A DNA stretch of 8,740 bases from an uncultured Candidatus Saccharibacteria bacterium (GCA_938033695.1 CALHKE010000007.1:1-8740), one strand, 5' to 3'. Positions 1 through 5,459 are shown, counted from the stretch's first letter. A program made the numbers and translations. The notes: generated from the letters alone by a model not told the origin.

Positions 1-1278
1 CCAATTCCGAAACTCACCTCTCCAATGAATGCTATACAGACGGCCGAAAAAACCAATGGCAATGAAACTAATAGCATAAAAATTGGCCTGAAATTAAGTG
101 ATAATCTTGAAAGTGGCAGATATGCAAATAAGCTAATATTTTCAATTCTAACCAATAATTATAATCGTATCGCCATCATGACTGAAGGAACGGATTTTAA
201 TACAAAATTAAAAGCCTTGGAAACTTCTGCGAATAAAATCGAGCACTTCAAAAAAAGCCCTATACCACCAGTTGTTTATATGAATACCGTTACCGTTGAC
301 GATGAAGAATCTGATTATGAAATTAAACTTTGGTTAGACCCGACAGATAAAACAGCTTATTATTATGCTGAAACTGAAAAAGTTTATTTGAACGCATATA
401 GCGGCCAGATGTTCTATTCAAAACCTGATGAACAAAAAATAAAAAATATTTCAGAGATAAATCTCTCAAACTTCGATACCTCCAAGGTAACGAATATGGA
501 AGGTATGTTTGCTGGCATGTCTAATCTCAGCACTCTTAATCTCTCCAATTTTGATACTTCTCAAGTGACGAGTATGGAAGGTATGTTTGGTAACATACCT
601 AGTCTCATCAATCTTAATCTCTCTAATTTTAATACTTCCAGGGTAACGAATATGGATTCTATGTTTGTTGGTATGCATAGTCTTACTAATCTTGATCTCT
701 CCAATTTTGATACCTCCCAGGTGACGAATATGTATTATATGTTTTCTGATATATCTAATCTTGCCACTCTTAACCTCTCTAGTTTCGACACCTCCAATGT
801 GACAAATATGAGCTATATGTTTTCATACATGAATAATCTTACTACCCTTAATATCTCAAATTTTAATACATCCAAGGTGACCGATATGGAAGGTATGTTT
901 ACTGACATGTTTAAGCTCACTTCACTTAGTATCTCTAACTTCGACACATCCAATGTGACGAATATGAGCTTTATGTTTGCTGATATGACTAATTTAATCT
1001 CATTGGATATTTCCAATTTTAATACTTCCAAGGTAACGAATATGTACGGTATGTTGTCTCTTCGAGATGAAAATAAACTTAAGGATAAACTAGAAAAAAT
1101 ATATGTAAATAATGATTTTGATACGTCCGAATTAACAGATTATTCTTATATATTTAAAAATCGTAAGACGCTTCGCGGTGGTAATGGTTCATATCTAGCC
1201 GATCCATCTACGACGGATAAAACTTGGCTTCGCGTGGATCGACCGGGCGTGCAGGGTTACTTTACGCGTAAATCTTAG
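1..1278 (+). CDS. BspA-like leucine-rich-repeat surface protein, 5'-partial
   Basis: This is the C-terminal part of a secreted or surface protein. The frame is open back to base 1 (reading P-I-P-K-L-T-S-P before the first ATG at 25), and that ATG has no ribosome binding site, so the true start lies outside the window. Numbering from the ATG at 25, residues 18-47 (SIKIGLKL... SGRYANKLIFSI) resemble the end of a beta-sandwich module seen in CPR surface proteins; this is inference. Residues 146-353 hold eight 26-residue BspA/DUF285 (PF03382) repeats of the type NLSNFDTSxVTxMxxMF. A degenerate repeat follows (NDFDTSELTDYSYIF), then the family's usual end, LRGGNGSY...DKTWLRVD...GYFT. There is no LPXTG motif and no C-terminal membrane segment. 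The family is known for adhesion and protein-protein contact; the ligand here is unknown. The stop is TAG. Confidence 0.9.
   Translation, partial: PIPKLTSPMNAIQTAEKTNGNETNSIKIGLKLSDNLESGRYANKLIFSILTNNYNRIAIMTEGTDFNTKLKALETSANKIEHFKKSPIPPVVYMNTVTVDDEESDYEIKLWLDPTDKTAYYYAETEKVYLNAYSGQMFYSKPDEQKIKNISEINLSNFDTSKVTNMEGMFAGMSNLSTLNLSNFDTSQVTSMEGMFGNIPSLINLNLSNFNTSRVTNMDSMFVGMHSLTNLDLSNFDTSQVTNMYYMFSDISNLATLNLSSFDTSNVTNMSYMFSYMNNLTTLNISNFNTSKVTDMEGMFTDMFKLTSLSISNFDTSNVTNMSFMFADMTNLISLDISNFNTSKVTNMYGMLSLRDENKLKDKLEKIYVNNDFDTSELTDYSYIFKNRKTLRGGNGSYLADPSTTDKTWLRVDRPGVQGYFTRKS
460..1083 (+). repeat. Eight tandem 78-bp BspA/DUF285 repeat units
   Basis: Units begin at 460, 538, 616, 694, 772, 850, 928 and 1006, an exact 78-bp period that keeps the frame (26 residues each). 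Each encodes (N/D/S)-(L/I)-S-(N/S)-F-(D/N)-T-S-x-V-T, then a Met-rich half ending in MF and a leucine-containing strand. The first half is almost invariant; variation is concentrated around the Met-rich half. The eighth unit decays after VTNMYGML. The regular period suggests growth by unequal crossing-over or slippage, so copy number may vary between strains. Confidence 0.95.
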
Positions 1279-1290
1279 TGGCTGAACAAA

Positions 1291-1776
1291 TTATTTATAC
1301 AGATGTTTGGTCTGATTTACGAGAAAATCACCAATTTCGCCGTAGTGAATATGGTTATTTAATTCTTCGATGTTGATTAATTCATAATCAATCACGGAGC
1401 CGTCTGGGTTATTTGTGAATTCACCGAGCTTTTCGAGGTCGGCATAGACGCGTAATTGGTAACCTGTATTTCCTTGATTATCATAAACTTTTTGATAACC
1501 GAGTGGAAACCAGGATTTGATGGCCATGTTTAATTCTTCTTTGGCTTCCCGAGAAATAGTTTGGATGATAGACTCATGAAGCTTTACTCCTCCACCCGGA
1601 AGATTATCTGAAGCGTGCGCATATTTTACGATAGGGACTAGATTTTGAAAATTACCAATAATATAAACTTGTGACCAAGGTAAATTGGGGATTGCTTGCC
1701 CGACTAAACTGTAAAAATCTGTGTGATATTTTATATTTTTATAGATGAATTTGCCATGTAGTATTGCTGAGTGCAT
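1291..1776 (-). CDS. Nudix hydrolase family protein
   Basis: A 161-residue protein that probably hydrolyses a nucleoside diphosphate linked to another group (nucleotide clean-up or signalling); the substrate cannot be read from the sequence. The Nudix box GX5EX7REUXEEXGU is present at residues 62-84: G62, E68, then R76-E77-A-K-E80-E81-L-N-M. Only the late glycine is changed, to Asn83, while the metal-binding glutamates are intact. The preceding NLPGGGVK is the usual entry to the box. I chose the ATG at 1776. The frame can be extended six codons to a TTG at 1794, but that codon has no ribosome binding site and lies upstream of a TATAAT box that ends 6 nt before the ATG. The gene follows tRNA-Glu on the same strand behind a terminator and converges on the BspA-like gene. 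Confidence 0.9.
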   Translation of the reverse strand: MHSAILHGKFIYKNIKYHTDFYSLVGQAIPNLPWSQVYIIGNFQNLVPIVKYAHASDNLPGGGVKLHESIIQTISREAKEELNMAIKSWFPLGYQKVYDNQGNTGYQLRVYADLEKLGEFTNNPDGSVIDYELINIEELNNHIHYGEIGDFLVNQTKHLYK

Positions 1777-1782
1777 AATTTC

Positions 1783-1788
1783 ATTATA
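1783..1788 (-). promoter_or_regulatory. Probable -10 box of the Nudix gene
   Basis: A perfect TATAAT reads on the minus strand and ends 6 nt before the ATG at 1776. A start site 6-7 nt downstream would fall on or next to that ATG, predicting a leaderless mRNA. No good -35 is visible, because the expected position falls inside the tRNA terminator hairpin. The region is A+T-rich, so a chance match is possible. Confidence 0.5.
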
Positions 1789-1792
1789 AAAC

Positions 1793-1815
1793 AAAAAAAG
1801 ACATAAATGCCTTTT
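1793..1815 (-). terminator. Intrinsic terminator of tRNA-Glu
   Basis: The minus-strand transcript reads AAAAGGCA-UUUA-UGUCUUUU and then more U. This is an 8-bp stem (one G.U pair) with a 4-nt loop and a U tail, beginning 7 nt after the CCA end of the tRNA. On the plus strand the G.U becomes an A.C mismatch, so it is built for the tRNA strand. Confidence 0.75.
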
Positions 1816-1822
1816 CTTAAAA

Positions 1823-1899
1823 TGGTGATTCCGGCGGGGTTCGAACCCGCGATTTTCTGGATGAGAACCAGACGTCCTGGACCACTAGACGACGGAACC
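1823..1899 (-). tRNA. tRNA-Glu (anticodon CUC)
   Basis: A complete 77-nt cloverleaf. The acceptor stem is GGTTCCG with CGGAATC (one G.T pair). The D arm is GTCTAGTGGTCCAGGAC. The anticodon stem TCTGG/CCAGA encloses the loop TTCTCAT with anticodon CTC (plus strand 1863-1865). The variable loop has 5 nt, the T arm is GCGGG-TTCGAAC-CCCGC, the discriminator is A, and CCA is encoded. It reads GAG by Watson-Crick pairing, so a UUC tRNA-Glu for GAA should be encoded elsewhere. It lies on the same strand as gltX, its charging enzyme, with the acidic gene between them. Its own promoter and terminator flank it. Confidence 0.97.
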
Positions 1900-1907
1900 G
1901 TGGAATA

Positions 1908-1936
1908 ATAATAACATTTTTTTGATATGGTCGCAA
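1908..1936 (-). promoter_or_regulatory. Promoter of tRNA-Glu
   Basis: On the minus strand, -35 TTGCGA (1931-1936), a 17-nt spacer, and -10 TATTAT (1908-1913) preceded by TG-N, an extended -10. The tRNA 5' end lies 9 nt beyond the -10 box, so transcription would begin at or just before it, leaving almost no 5' leader for RNase P to remove. Confidence 0.75.
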
Positions 1937-2003
1937 GAGTTTAGATGGGTTATGTAATGGTGTAGTGTAAGGAATGGTTGCGATGATGTAATGATGTAGT
2001 GGC
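1937..2003 (-). promoter_or_regulatory. C-rich, G-poor transcript stretch; possible Rho site
   Basis: Read on the minus strand, downstream of the acidic gene, these 67 nt hold about 25 C and only 2 G, with C spaced every few bases among A and U. Unstructured C-over-G RNA is the known hallmark of Rho utilisation sites. No intrinsic hairpin is visible between the acidic gene's stop and the tRNA promoter, so Rho-dependent termination here is a reasonable but unproven reading. The stretch also contains a 16-bp direct repeat. Confidence 0.4.
1952..2001. repeat. 16-bp direct repeat pair
   Basis: ATGTAATGGTGTAGTG at 1952-1967 recurs as ATGTAATGATGTAGTG at 1986-2001, 15 of 16 bases identical and 34 nt apart. 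It sits in the short non-coding gap between the acidic gene and the tRNA promoter. It could be a local duplication or low-complexity drift; no protein-binding family is recognised. Confidence 0.6.
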
Positions 2004-2011
2004 TCGGTGGA

Positions 2012-2335
2012 TTAATCGCAGTCGAAGCTGGCGTCATTCCATTCGCAGTCGTCGATTGGATCAAGAAGATGTGGGTCGGTATCGGAGTCGGTAGTGCGAT
2101 TACGCAGGCGGAATTCCTCATCGGACATATCACCGAGATCGTTTTCATCACCTTCGTCCTCGAGGTGATCATCATCTGACGGATCATTTTCTTCGTAATT
2201 TTGATAGTGGTCTGGCAAATCTTTTTGGAAGGCACCAGAGTCCCAGGAATCGTTTGTGGTGTCTGGATTGTCTTTTTCGGAAACCCAGTTCATTTTACTG
2301 TTTGGTTCCCCCGCGTTTTGATAAAATTTTGCCAT
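2012..2335 (-). CDS. Small, very acidic protein of unknown function
   Basis: A 107-residue protein that I do not recognise. It has about 24 Asp and 10 Glu against 7 Lys/Arg, a net charge near -27. The charge is densest at residues 48-74 (EEN, DPSDDD, EDEGDEND, SDEE). There is no signal peptide or membrane segment, so it is probably cytosolic. Two cysteines (97 and 106) lie in the last 11 residues, ending DCD. The gene is credible despite the odd composition: it has an ATG, a strong Shine-Dalgarno AAGGAG with 6-nt spacing (2342-2347), and a sigma70-like promoter upstream. It follows gltX on the same strand but behind the gltX terminator, so it is probably transcribed separately. Possible roles include a disordered binding partner of a basic protein, a nucleic-acid mimic, or a metal binder. 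None is shown. Confidence 0.75.
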   Translation of the reverse strand: MAKFYQNAGEPNSKMNWVSEKDNPDTTNDSWDSGAFQKDLPDHYQNYEENDPSDDDHLEDEGDENDLGDMSDEEFRLRNRTTDSDTDPHLLDPIDDCEWNDASFDCD

Positions 2336-2341
2336 AATCGA

Positions 2342-2347
2342 CTCCTT
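2342..2347 (-). promoter_or_regulatory. Strong Shine-Dalgarno of the acidic gene
   Basis: AAGGAG on the minus strand, 6 nt before the ATG at 2335. It fixes the start codon. It contrasts with gltX and the Nudix gene, which have no such site. Confidence 0.85.
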
Positions 2348-2354
2348 TTCTACT

Positions 2355-2383
2355 ATTATGTCAGAGGTATGTGGGCTTGTAAA
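2355..2383 (-). promoter_or_regulatory. Promoter of the acidic gene
   Basis: Minus strand: -35 TTTACA (2378-2383), 17-nt spacer, -10 CATAAT (2355-2360). The start site would be near 2348, leaving a leader of about 12 nt that contains the Shine-Dalgarno. It lies downstream of the gltX terminator, giving the small gene its own transcript. Confidence 0.6.
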
Positions 2384-2427
2384 GATGTATTAGGGGGTGA
2401 GGTTTTAAGCTTAAAAATGTGTCAAGT

Positions 2428-2468
2428 AAAAACCCGCTCACTAAAATTTTTGGAGTGAACGGGTTTTT
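2428..2468 (-). terminator. Intrinsic terminator of gltX
   Basis: A 15-bp stem (arms 2428-2442 and 2454-2468, loop 11 nt) with core CCCG/CGGG, beginning 13 nt after the gltX stop. On the minus strand the single irregular pair is a G.U wobble (2437/2459), and the arm ends in a U run. On the plus strand the same pair is a C.A mismatch, so the hairpin suits gltX. Confidence 0.9.
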
Positions 2469-2481
2469 ATTTTTGATAGAT

Positions 2482-3993
2482 TTAGTCGTGAGAGATTGCG
2501 GTATGAACACGGTTTAAACGAGCTAGAGTACGGTTTTTACCAAGCACACGCAAAGTTTGATGCAGTGCTGGACTAAACGGCGCAAAGCTGACGGCAATGC
2601 GAATGAGGCTGAAATATTCAGCTGGTTTTTTGCCAGTAGCAGCGAGAAGCTCATTAAGCTTGGCTTGAAGATTGTCGTCGGTCCAATCAGTCTCTTCGAT
2701 CTCTGTTAATTTTTCGATAGTGAGGTGTAATAATTCACGATATTCAGTTTCAGAAAGTTTCTTGAGGAATTTATTATTGTAAATTAAATCAAGATCGATG
2801 GTTGGCTCTTCGAAGAAGTAGGTGGTCATAGTGCGCAAGTCAGAGAGTGTCTTTAAGCGATCATAGATAATACTGAGGACGGATTTTTTGTATTCGTCAG
2901 TTTCTTGGTCGGCGGATTCTGGCCAAAAATTAAGTGGCTTAAAAACTTGATAGCGAGAGAAATCTTCGGAACCAGAAGTAAGGCAGGTTTTGGCGTAGAG
3001 TGCGTCAATTCCCTGTTCGTCGGCAATTTTGCGAATCCATTGGCCATTCATCCAGAGAATTTTGGTCTCGTCGAAACGAGCGCCGGAGTTTTGAATGCGG
3101 GAAATTTCAAATTTTTCAATCATTTCATCGATTGAGTAAATTTCTTGTTCAGTGCCGTCATTCCAACCAAGACAGGCAAGGTAATTGAACATAGCTTCTG
3201 GGAGAAAACCATCGTCACGATATTCGGTGACGGATTTGGCGCCATCGCGTTTACCGAGCTTTTTATTGCCGGTAGGAGCGAGGATGTGTGGCATGGAGAC
3301 AAAAAGATGACGAGGTAATTCTAAAGCGTCGTAGAGGGCCAGATAATTCGGTGTGCTAGAGAGATACTCGACACCACGAGTAATGTAGGTAATCTTCATT
3401 AAGGTATCATCAACAATGTGAGCAAAATTATAAGTAGGAAGACCGTCTTTTTTGATTAAAATAATATCATCGAGTACTTCTGGACCAGTTTGCATGTCAC
3501 CCATGACTTCATCGTGCCACTCGTAATGCTTTGGAGTGGTCTTGAAGCGAATTGGCAGACCTTCGTGCCATTCTGGTGGATTGGTTGGGCGATGGTTGCG
3601 GTAAAGATAAGGAATTTTTTGCTCGTTGTCGAGTTTTTTGTACTCTTCAATTTTTTCGGAAGGTGTATCGTCGGCGTAGGCAAGGCCTTTTTCGAGTAGT
3701 TTTTTGGCCCAAGCCAGATAAATATCTTTGCGCTCGGTTTGATAATAAGGTTCGTCTGGACCGCCCACCATTGGACCTTCATCCCAGTTTAGTCCGAGCC
3801 ATTTAAGAGTATCGAAAACTAGTTCGGCAGCGCCTTCCACGAAACGGCTTTGGTCGGTGTCTTCAATGCGCAAAATAAACTGACCGTGATTTTGTCTGGC
3901 GATCAGGTATGGATAAATGGCACTGCGAACATTGCCGATGTGAATATAGCCGGTAGGGCTGGGTGCAAAACGAGTTCTAATTTCCTTATTCAT
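2482..3993 (-). CDS. gltX: Glutamyl-tRNA synthetase
   Basis: A cytosolic class I aminoacyl-tRNA synthetase that joins glutamate to tRNA-Glu using ATP. Its 503 residues match the usual bacterial length. The N-terminal catalytic Rossmann fold begins RFAPSPTGYIHIGN, with the HIGH motif as HIGN at residues 18-21. LRIEDTDQSR (41-50) is the conserved glutamate-binding strand. The KMSKS loop reads KLGKR at 245-249 within TGNKKLGKRDGAKS; Lys248 is kept and the usual Ser is Gly. The helical anticodon-binding region ends in the family's LGKNRTLARL (484-493). The cysteine zinc site of some bacterial enzymes is absent (AYADD near 105-109). Many bacteria lacking GlnRS use a non-discriminating GluRS plus GatCAB; this cannot be decided here. 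The ATG at 3993 follows an extended -10 box by only 9 nt with no Shine-Dalgarno, suggesting a nearly leaderless mRNA. Confidence 0.98.
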   Translation of the reverse strand: MNKEIRTRFAPSPTGYIHIGNVRSAIYPYLIARQNHGQFILRIEDTDQSRFVEGAAELVFDTLKWLGLNWDEGPMVGGPDEPYYQTERKDIYLAWAKKLLEKGLAYADDTPSEKIEEYKKLDNEQKIPYLYRNHRPTNPPEWHEGLPIRFKTTPKHYEWHDEVMGDMQTGPEVLDDIILIKKDGLPTYNFAHIVDDTLMKITYITRGVEYLSSTPNYLALYDALELPRHLFVSMPHILAPTGNKKLGKRDGAKSVTEYRDDGFLPEAMFNYLACLGWNDGTEQEIYSIDEMIEKFEISRIQNSGARFDETKILWMNGQWIRKIADEQGIDALYAKTCLTSGSEDFSRYQVFKPLNFWPESADQETDEYKKSVLSIIYDRLKTLSDLRTMTTYFFEEPTIDLDLIYNNKFLKKLSETEYRELLHLTIEKLTEIEETDWTDDNLQAKLNELLAATGKKPAEYFSLIRIAVSFAPFSPALHQTLRVLGKNRTLARLNRVHTAISHD

Positions 3994-4002
3994 AATGGCT
4001 TA

Positions 4003-4011
4003 ATTATACCA
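4003..4011 (-). promoter_or_regulatory. Extended -10 promoter of gltX
   Basis: TGGTATAAT on the minus strand, a perfect TATAAT with the TG-N extension. It ends exactly 9 nt before the ATG at 3993, so the start site would fall about 0-3 nt before the codon. No convincing -35 is seen; the expected place is beside the preceding terminator's tail. Extended -10 promoters are known to tolerate this. Confidence 0.7.
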
Positions 4012-4025
4012 CCACCATCAAGAGA

Positions 4026-4055
4026 AGAAAAATCCCAGCTTGGTTAGCTGAGATT
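4026..4055 (-). terminator. Intrinsic terminator of the DUF4367-like gene
   Basis: The minus-strand RNA folds AAUCUCAGCU-AACCA-AGCUGGGAUU, a 10-bp stem with one U.G pair (arms 4046-4055 and 4031-4040), followed by UUUCUU. It lies 43 nt past the stop at 4099 and about 15 nt before the gltX extended -10, so the two genes are separated by a back-to-back terminator and promoter. Confidence 0.8.
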
Positions 4056-4098
4056 CTGGGGAGTTGAGTTTTTTGAAGTTCCGAAAGAGCGATGTGGT

Positions 4099-5355
4099 TT
4101 ATAGTGAGGTGATGATGTTTTTAAGCTGTTTTTTACTGAGACTACCTGAGGTGGTATTGAGCTTATAAACAGTTCCGCCATTTACCCAGGCCGCGTTGGA
4201 TTGATACATGTAAATAGTGAGGCCCTGCTCGCGGATAGTATCGTATTGCTCACCCCAGGTTGGTTTGACATAATTATTTAAGAGAGCATTGCTATCCCAA
4301 GGGAGTTTTTCTTGGTCAAGAGTAAAACGGGTCTTGTCTGGTCCGACAAATTCAAGAGAAAAAGTATTTTTCTGGAAAGAGGCACTGCGGGCGGTAAAAT
4401 CGCGTGGTACAAAAGATGGATAAGAAGCACCATTTTGGGCGGCAGCGACCTTGGCGCTAATATCTGGCATACTGAATTTGAGAGTGGCATAGAGCACGCC
4501 CATGCAACAAATCGAGCTAGCGACAGCAAAGATGAGATGTTTCTTAGAAACTTTTGGTTTTTTAACCATGATTGGAGCAGATTTTGGCTTAGTCTCCTCT
4601 TTCATGGCAGACATTAGGGCCTTGGAGTTTTGGCGGGATTTATTAGTAAGTTTTTTGGCGGAGAAATGTGAAATTGTATCGGCTTCACGGCGACGTTCAG
4701 CAAGTGACTGCAGAGGTGTAACTGTGGAGCGAGTCTTAGTAGTGGCGCGCACTGGGCGAGCTGGGGTTGGTTGAGCTGCCGGAATGACTGGCGCAACTGG
4801 CGCAACTGGTTTAGTGAATGGAGCAGACGTAACCGGTGCCACTGGGGACGTAAAGCTTATCGGGGTGGATGTTGGTTCTGAAATATTGAGCGGACGTGGA
4901 ATGGAAATAGGGGTAGGCTTGGCAACTGGAGCGGGTTTAGAGAGATTGAGTGGGTTAGAAACCGGAGCTGGTACAGAAAAATTAAGTGGTGTAGTAACTG
5001 GGGCTGGCGCAGAAATATCTAACGGAGCAGAAATTTGGATGCGAGAAGTGGTCGGGCGAGATTTTGGAGTGGAAATGGCTTGAGCACTTGAAACTGGGCG
5101 CATGGTTGCATTATTTTTGAGTGATTCGCGAAGTGAATCAAAAGAAATGGTCACTTTTTTCGTGGTGACAGTAGAGTCTGGTGTGGCATATGAGGCTGGG
5201 GCTGGGGTGCGAATATCTGAGACGGCAGACATGTCATCAGAAAAGACAATTTTGCGAGGGGCTTTAACGAAGTGACGATTAAGAGTGCCAGAGTTTCTGA
5301 CAGTAATATGGGTGGCACGACTCTGAACGCGCTGGTTCGTTAAATTTCTTTCCAT
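4099..5355 (-). CDS. Single-pass membrane protein, Pro-rich tail, DUF4367-like domain
   Basis: A 418-residue protein of unknown role. Residues 1-272 are hydrophilic, basic and mostly disordered, with a Pro/Ala/Ser/Thr-rich section (about 108-205) containing a 12-residue repeat. One hydrophobic segment (about 273-291, with two adjacent cysteines at 283-284) follows a Lys-rich stretch (KKPKVSKK), so the tail should face the cytoplasm and the C-terminus the outside. The last ~105 residues (YPSFVPRDF... YMYQSNAAWVNGGTVYKL... KKQLKNIITSL) resemble DUF4367, a domain often found on the outer side of anti-sigma-like or envelope proteins. That match is from memory of the pattern and is moderate. I chose the ATG at 5355, which has GAGG 4 nt upstream. 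A TTG 17 codons earlier (5406) is part of the promoter. A sensor or envelope-scaffold role is only a guess. Confidence 0.85.
   Translation of the reverse strand: MERNLTNQRVQSRATHITVRNSGTLNRHFVKAPRKIVFSDDMSAVSDIRTPAPASYATPDSTVTTKKVTISFDSLRESLKNNATMRPVSSAQAISTPKSRPTTSRIQISAPLDISAPAPVTTPLNFSVPAPVSNPLNLSKPAPVAKPTPISIPRPLNISEPTSTPISFTSPVAPVTSAPFTKPVAPVAPVIPAAQPTPARPVRATTKTRSTVTPLQSLAERRREADTISHFSAKKLTNKSRQNSKALMSAMKEETKPKSAPIMVKKPKVSKKHLIFAVASSICCMGVLYATLKFSMPDISAKVAAAQNGASYPSFVPRDFTARSASFQKNTFSLEFVGPDKTRFTLDQEKLPWDSNALLNNYVKPTWGEQYDTIREQGLTIYMYQSNAAWVNGGTVYKLNTTSGSLSKKQLKNIITSL
4858..5025 (-). repeat. Pro-rich 12-residue repeats in the cytoplasmic tail
   Basis: Within the 4099-5355 gene, residues 111-122 (PLDISAPAPVTT), 123-134 (PLNFSVPAPVSN) and 135-146 (PLNLSKPAPVAK) are three adjacent 36-bp units. 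A diverged one follows at 155-166 (PLNISEPTSTPI). The consensus is PLNxSxPAPVxx. Such Pro-rich strings are usually extended linkers or docking sites. Confidence 0.85.
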
Positions 5356-5359
5356 TTTT

Positions 5360-5363
5360 CCTC
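5360..5363 (-). promoter_or_regulatory. Shine-Dalgarno of the DUF4367-like gene
   Basis: GAGG on the minus strand, separated by four A from the ATG at 5355. The spacing is a little short but supports this ATG over the upstream TTG at 5406. Confidence 0.65.
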
Positions 5364-5377
5364 GCTTATTTTGTTTA

Positions 5378-5406
5378 ATTATAATAATAATACTTATGCA
5401 AATCAA
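5378..5406 (-). promoter_or_regulatory. Promoter of the DUF4367-like gene
   Basis: Minus strand: -35 TTGATT (5401-5406), 17-nt spacer, -10 TATAAT (5378-5383). The start site near 5371 gives a leader of about 16 nt carrying GAGG. It is divergent from the PEGA gene promoter, with the two -10 boxes about 60 bp apart. Confidence 0.75.
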
Positions 5407-5441
5407 TAGTGATTATGTTTGATTTTTTATAGAGGTTGATG

Positions 5442-5450
5442 TGTTATAAT
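5442..5450 (+). promoter_or_regulatory. Extended -10 promoter of the PEGA gene
   Basis: TGTTATAAT, a perfect extended -10, ends exactly 9 nt before the ATG at 5460, the same geometry as gltX. Transcription would begin about 2-3 nt before the codon. This argues against the alternative starts at 5436 (TTG) and 5439 (ATG), which would lie upstream of the transcript. Confidence 0.65.
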
Positions 5451-5459
5451 GTTGACAAT

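Noticed and set aside
466..1031. Minus-strand reading frames opposite the BspA repeats (466-678 and 813-1031)
   Set aside because: They mirror the 78-bp repeat on the opposite strand, giving repetitive peptides with no ribosome binding site; they are shadows of the real gene.
460..1083. CRISPR array
   Set aside because: The regular repeats are 78 bp, contiguous, in frame and protein-coding, with no unique spacers.
1296..1318. Small hairpin after the BspA-like gene (CAGAT/GTCTG)
   Set aside because: The stem is only 5 bp with a G.T pair, inside the Nudix coding region and without a clear T run; too weak to call a terminator.
1885..2235. Minus-strand frame across the tRNA 5' end and the acidic gene
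   Set aside because: It overlaps the tRNA, its promoter and the acidic gene in another frame, and its sequence is low-complexity. The acidic gene has the better start signals.
2201..2458. Plus-strand frame opposite the acidic gene and reaching into the gltX terminator
   Set aside because: No ribosome binding site, no recognisable domain, and it runs through the terminator hairpin.
5452..5457. TTGACA as a -35 box for the PEGA gene
   Set aside because: It lies downstream of the TATAAT and just before the ATG; no -10 is found 16-18 nt further on.
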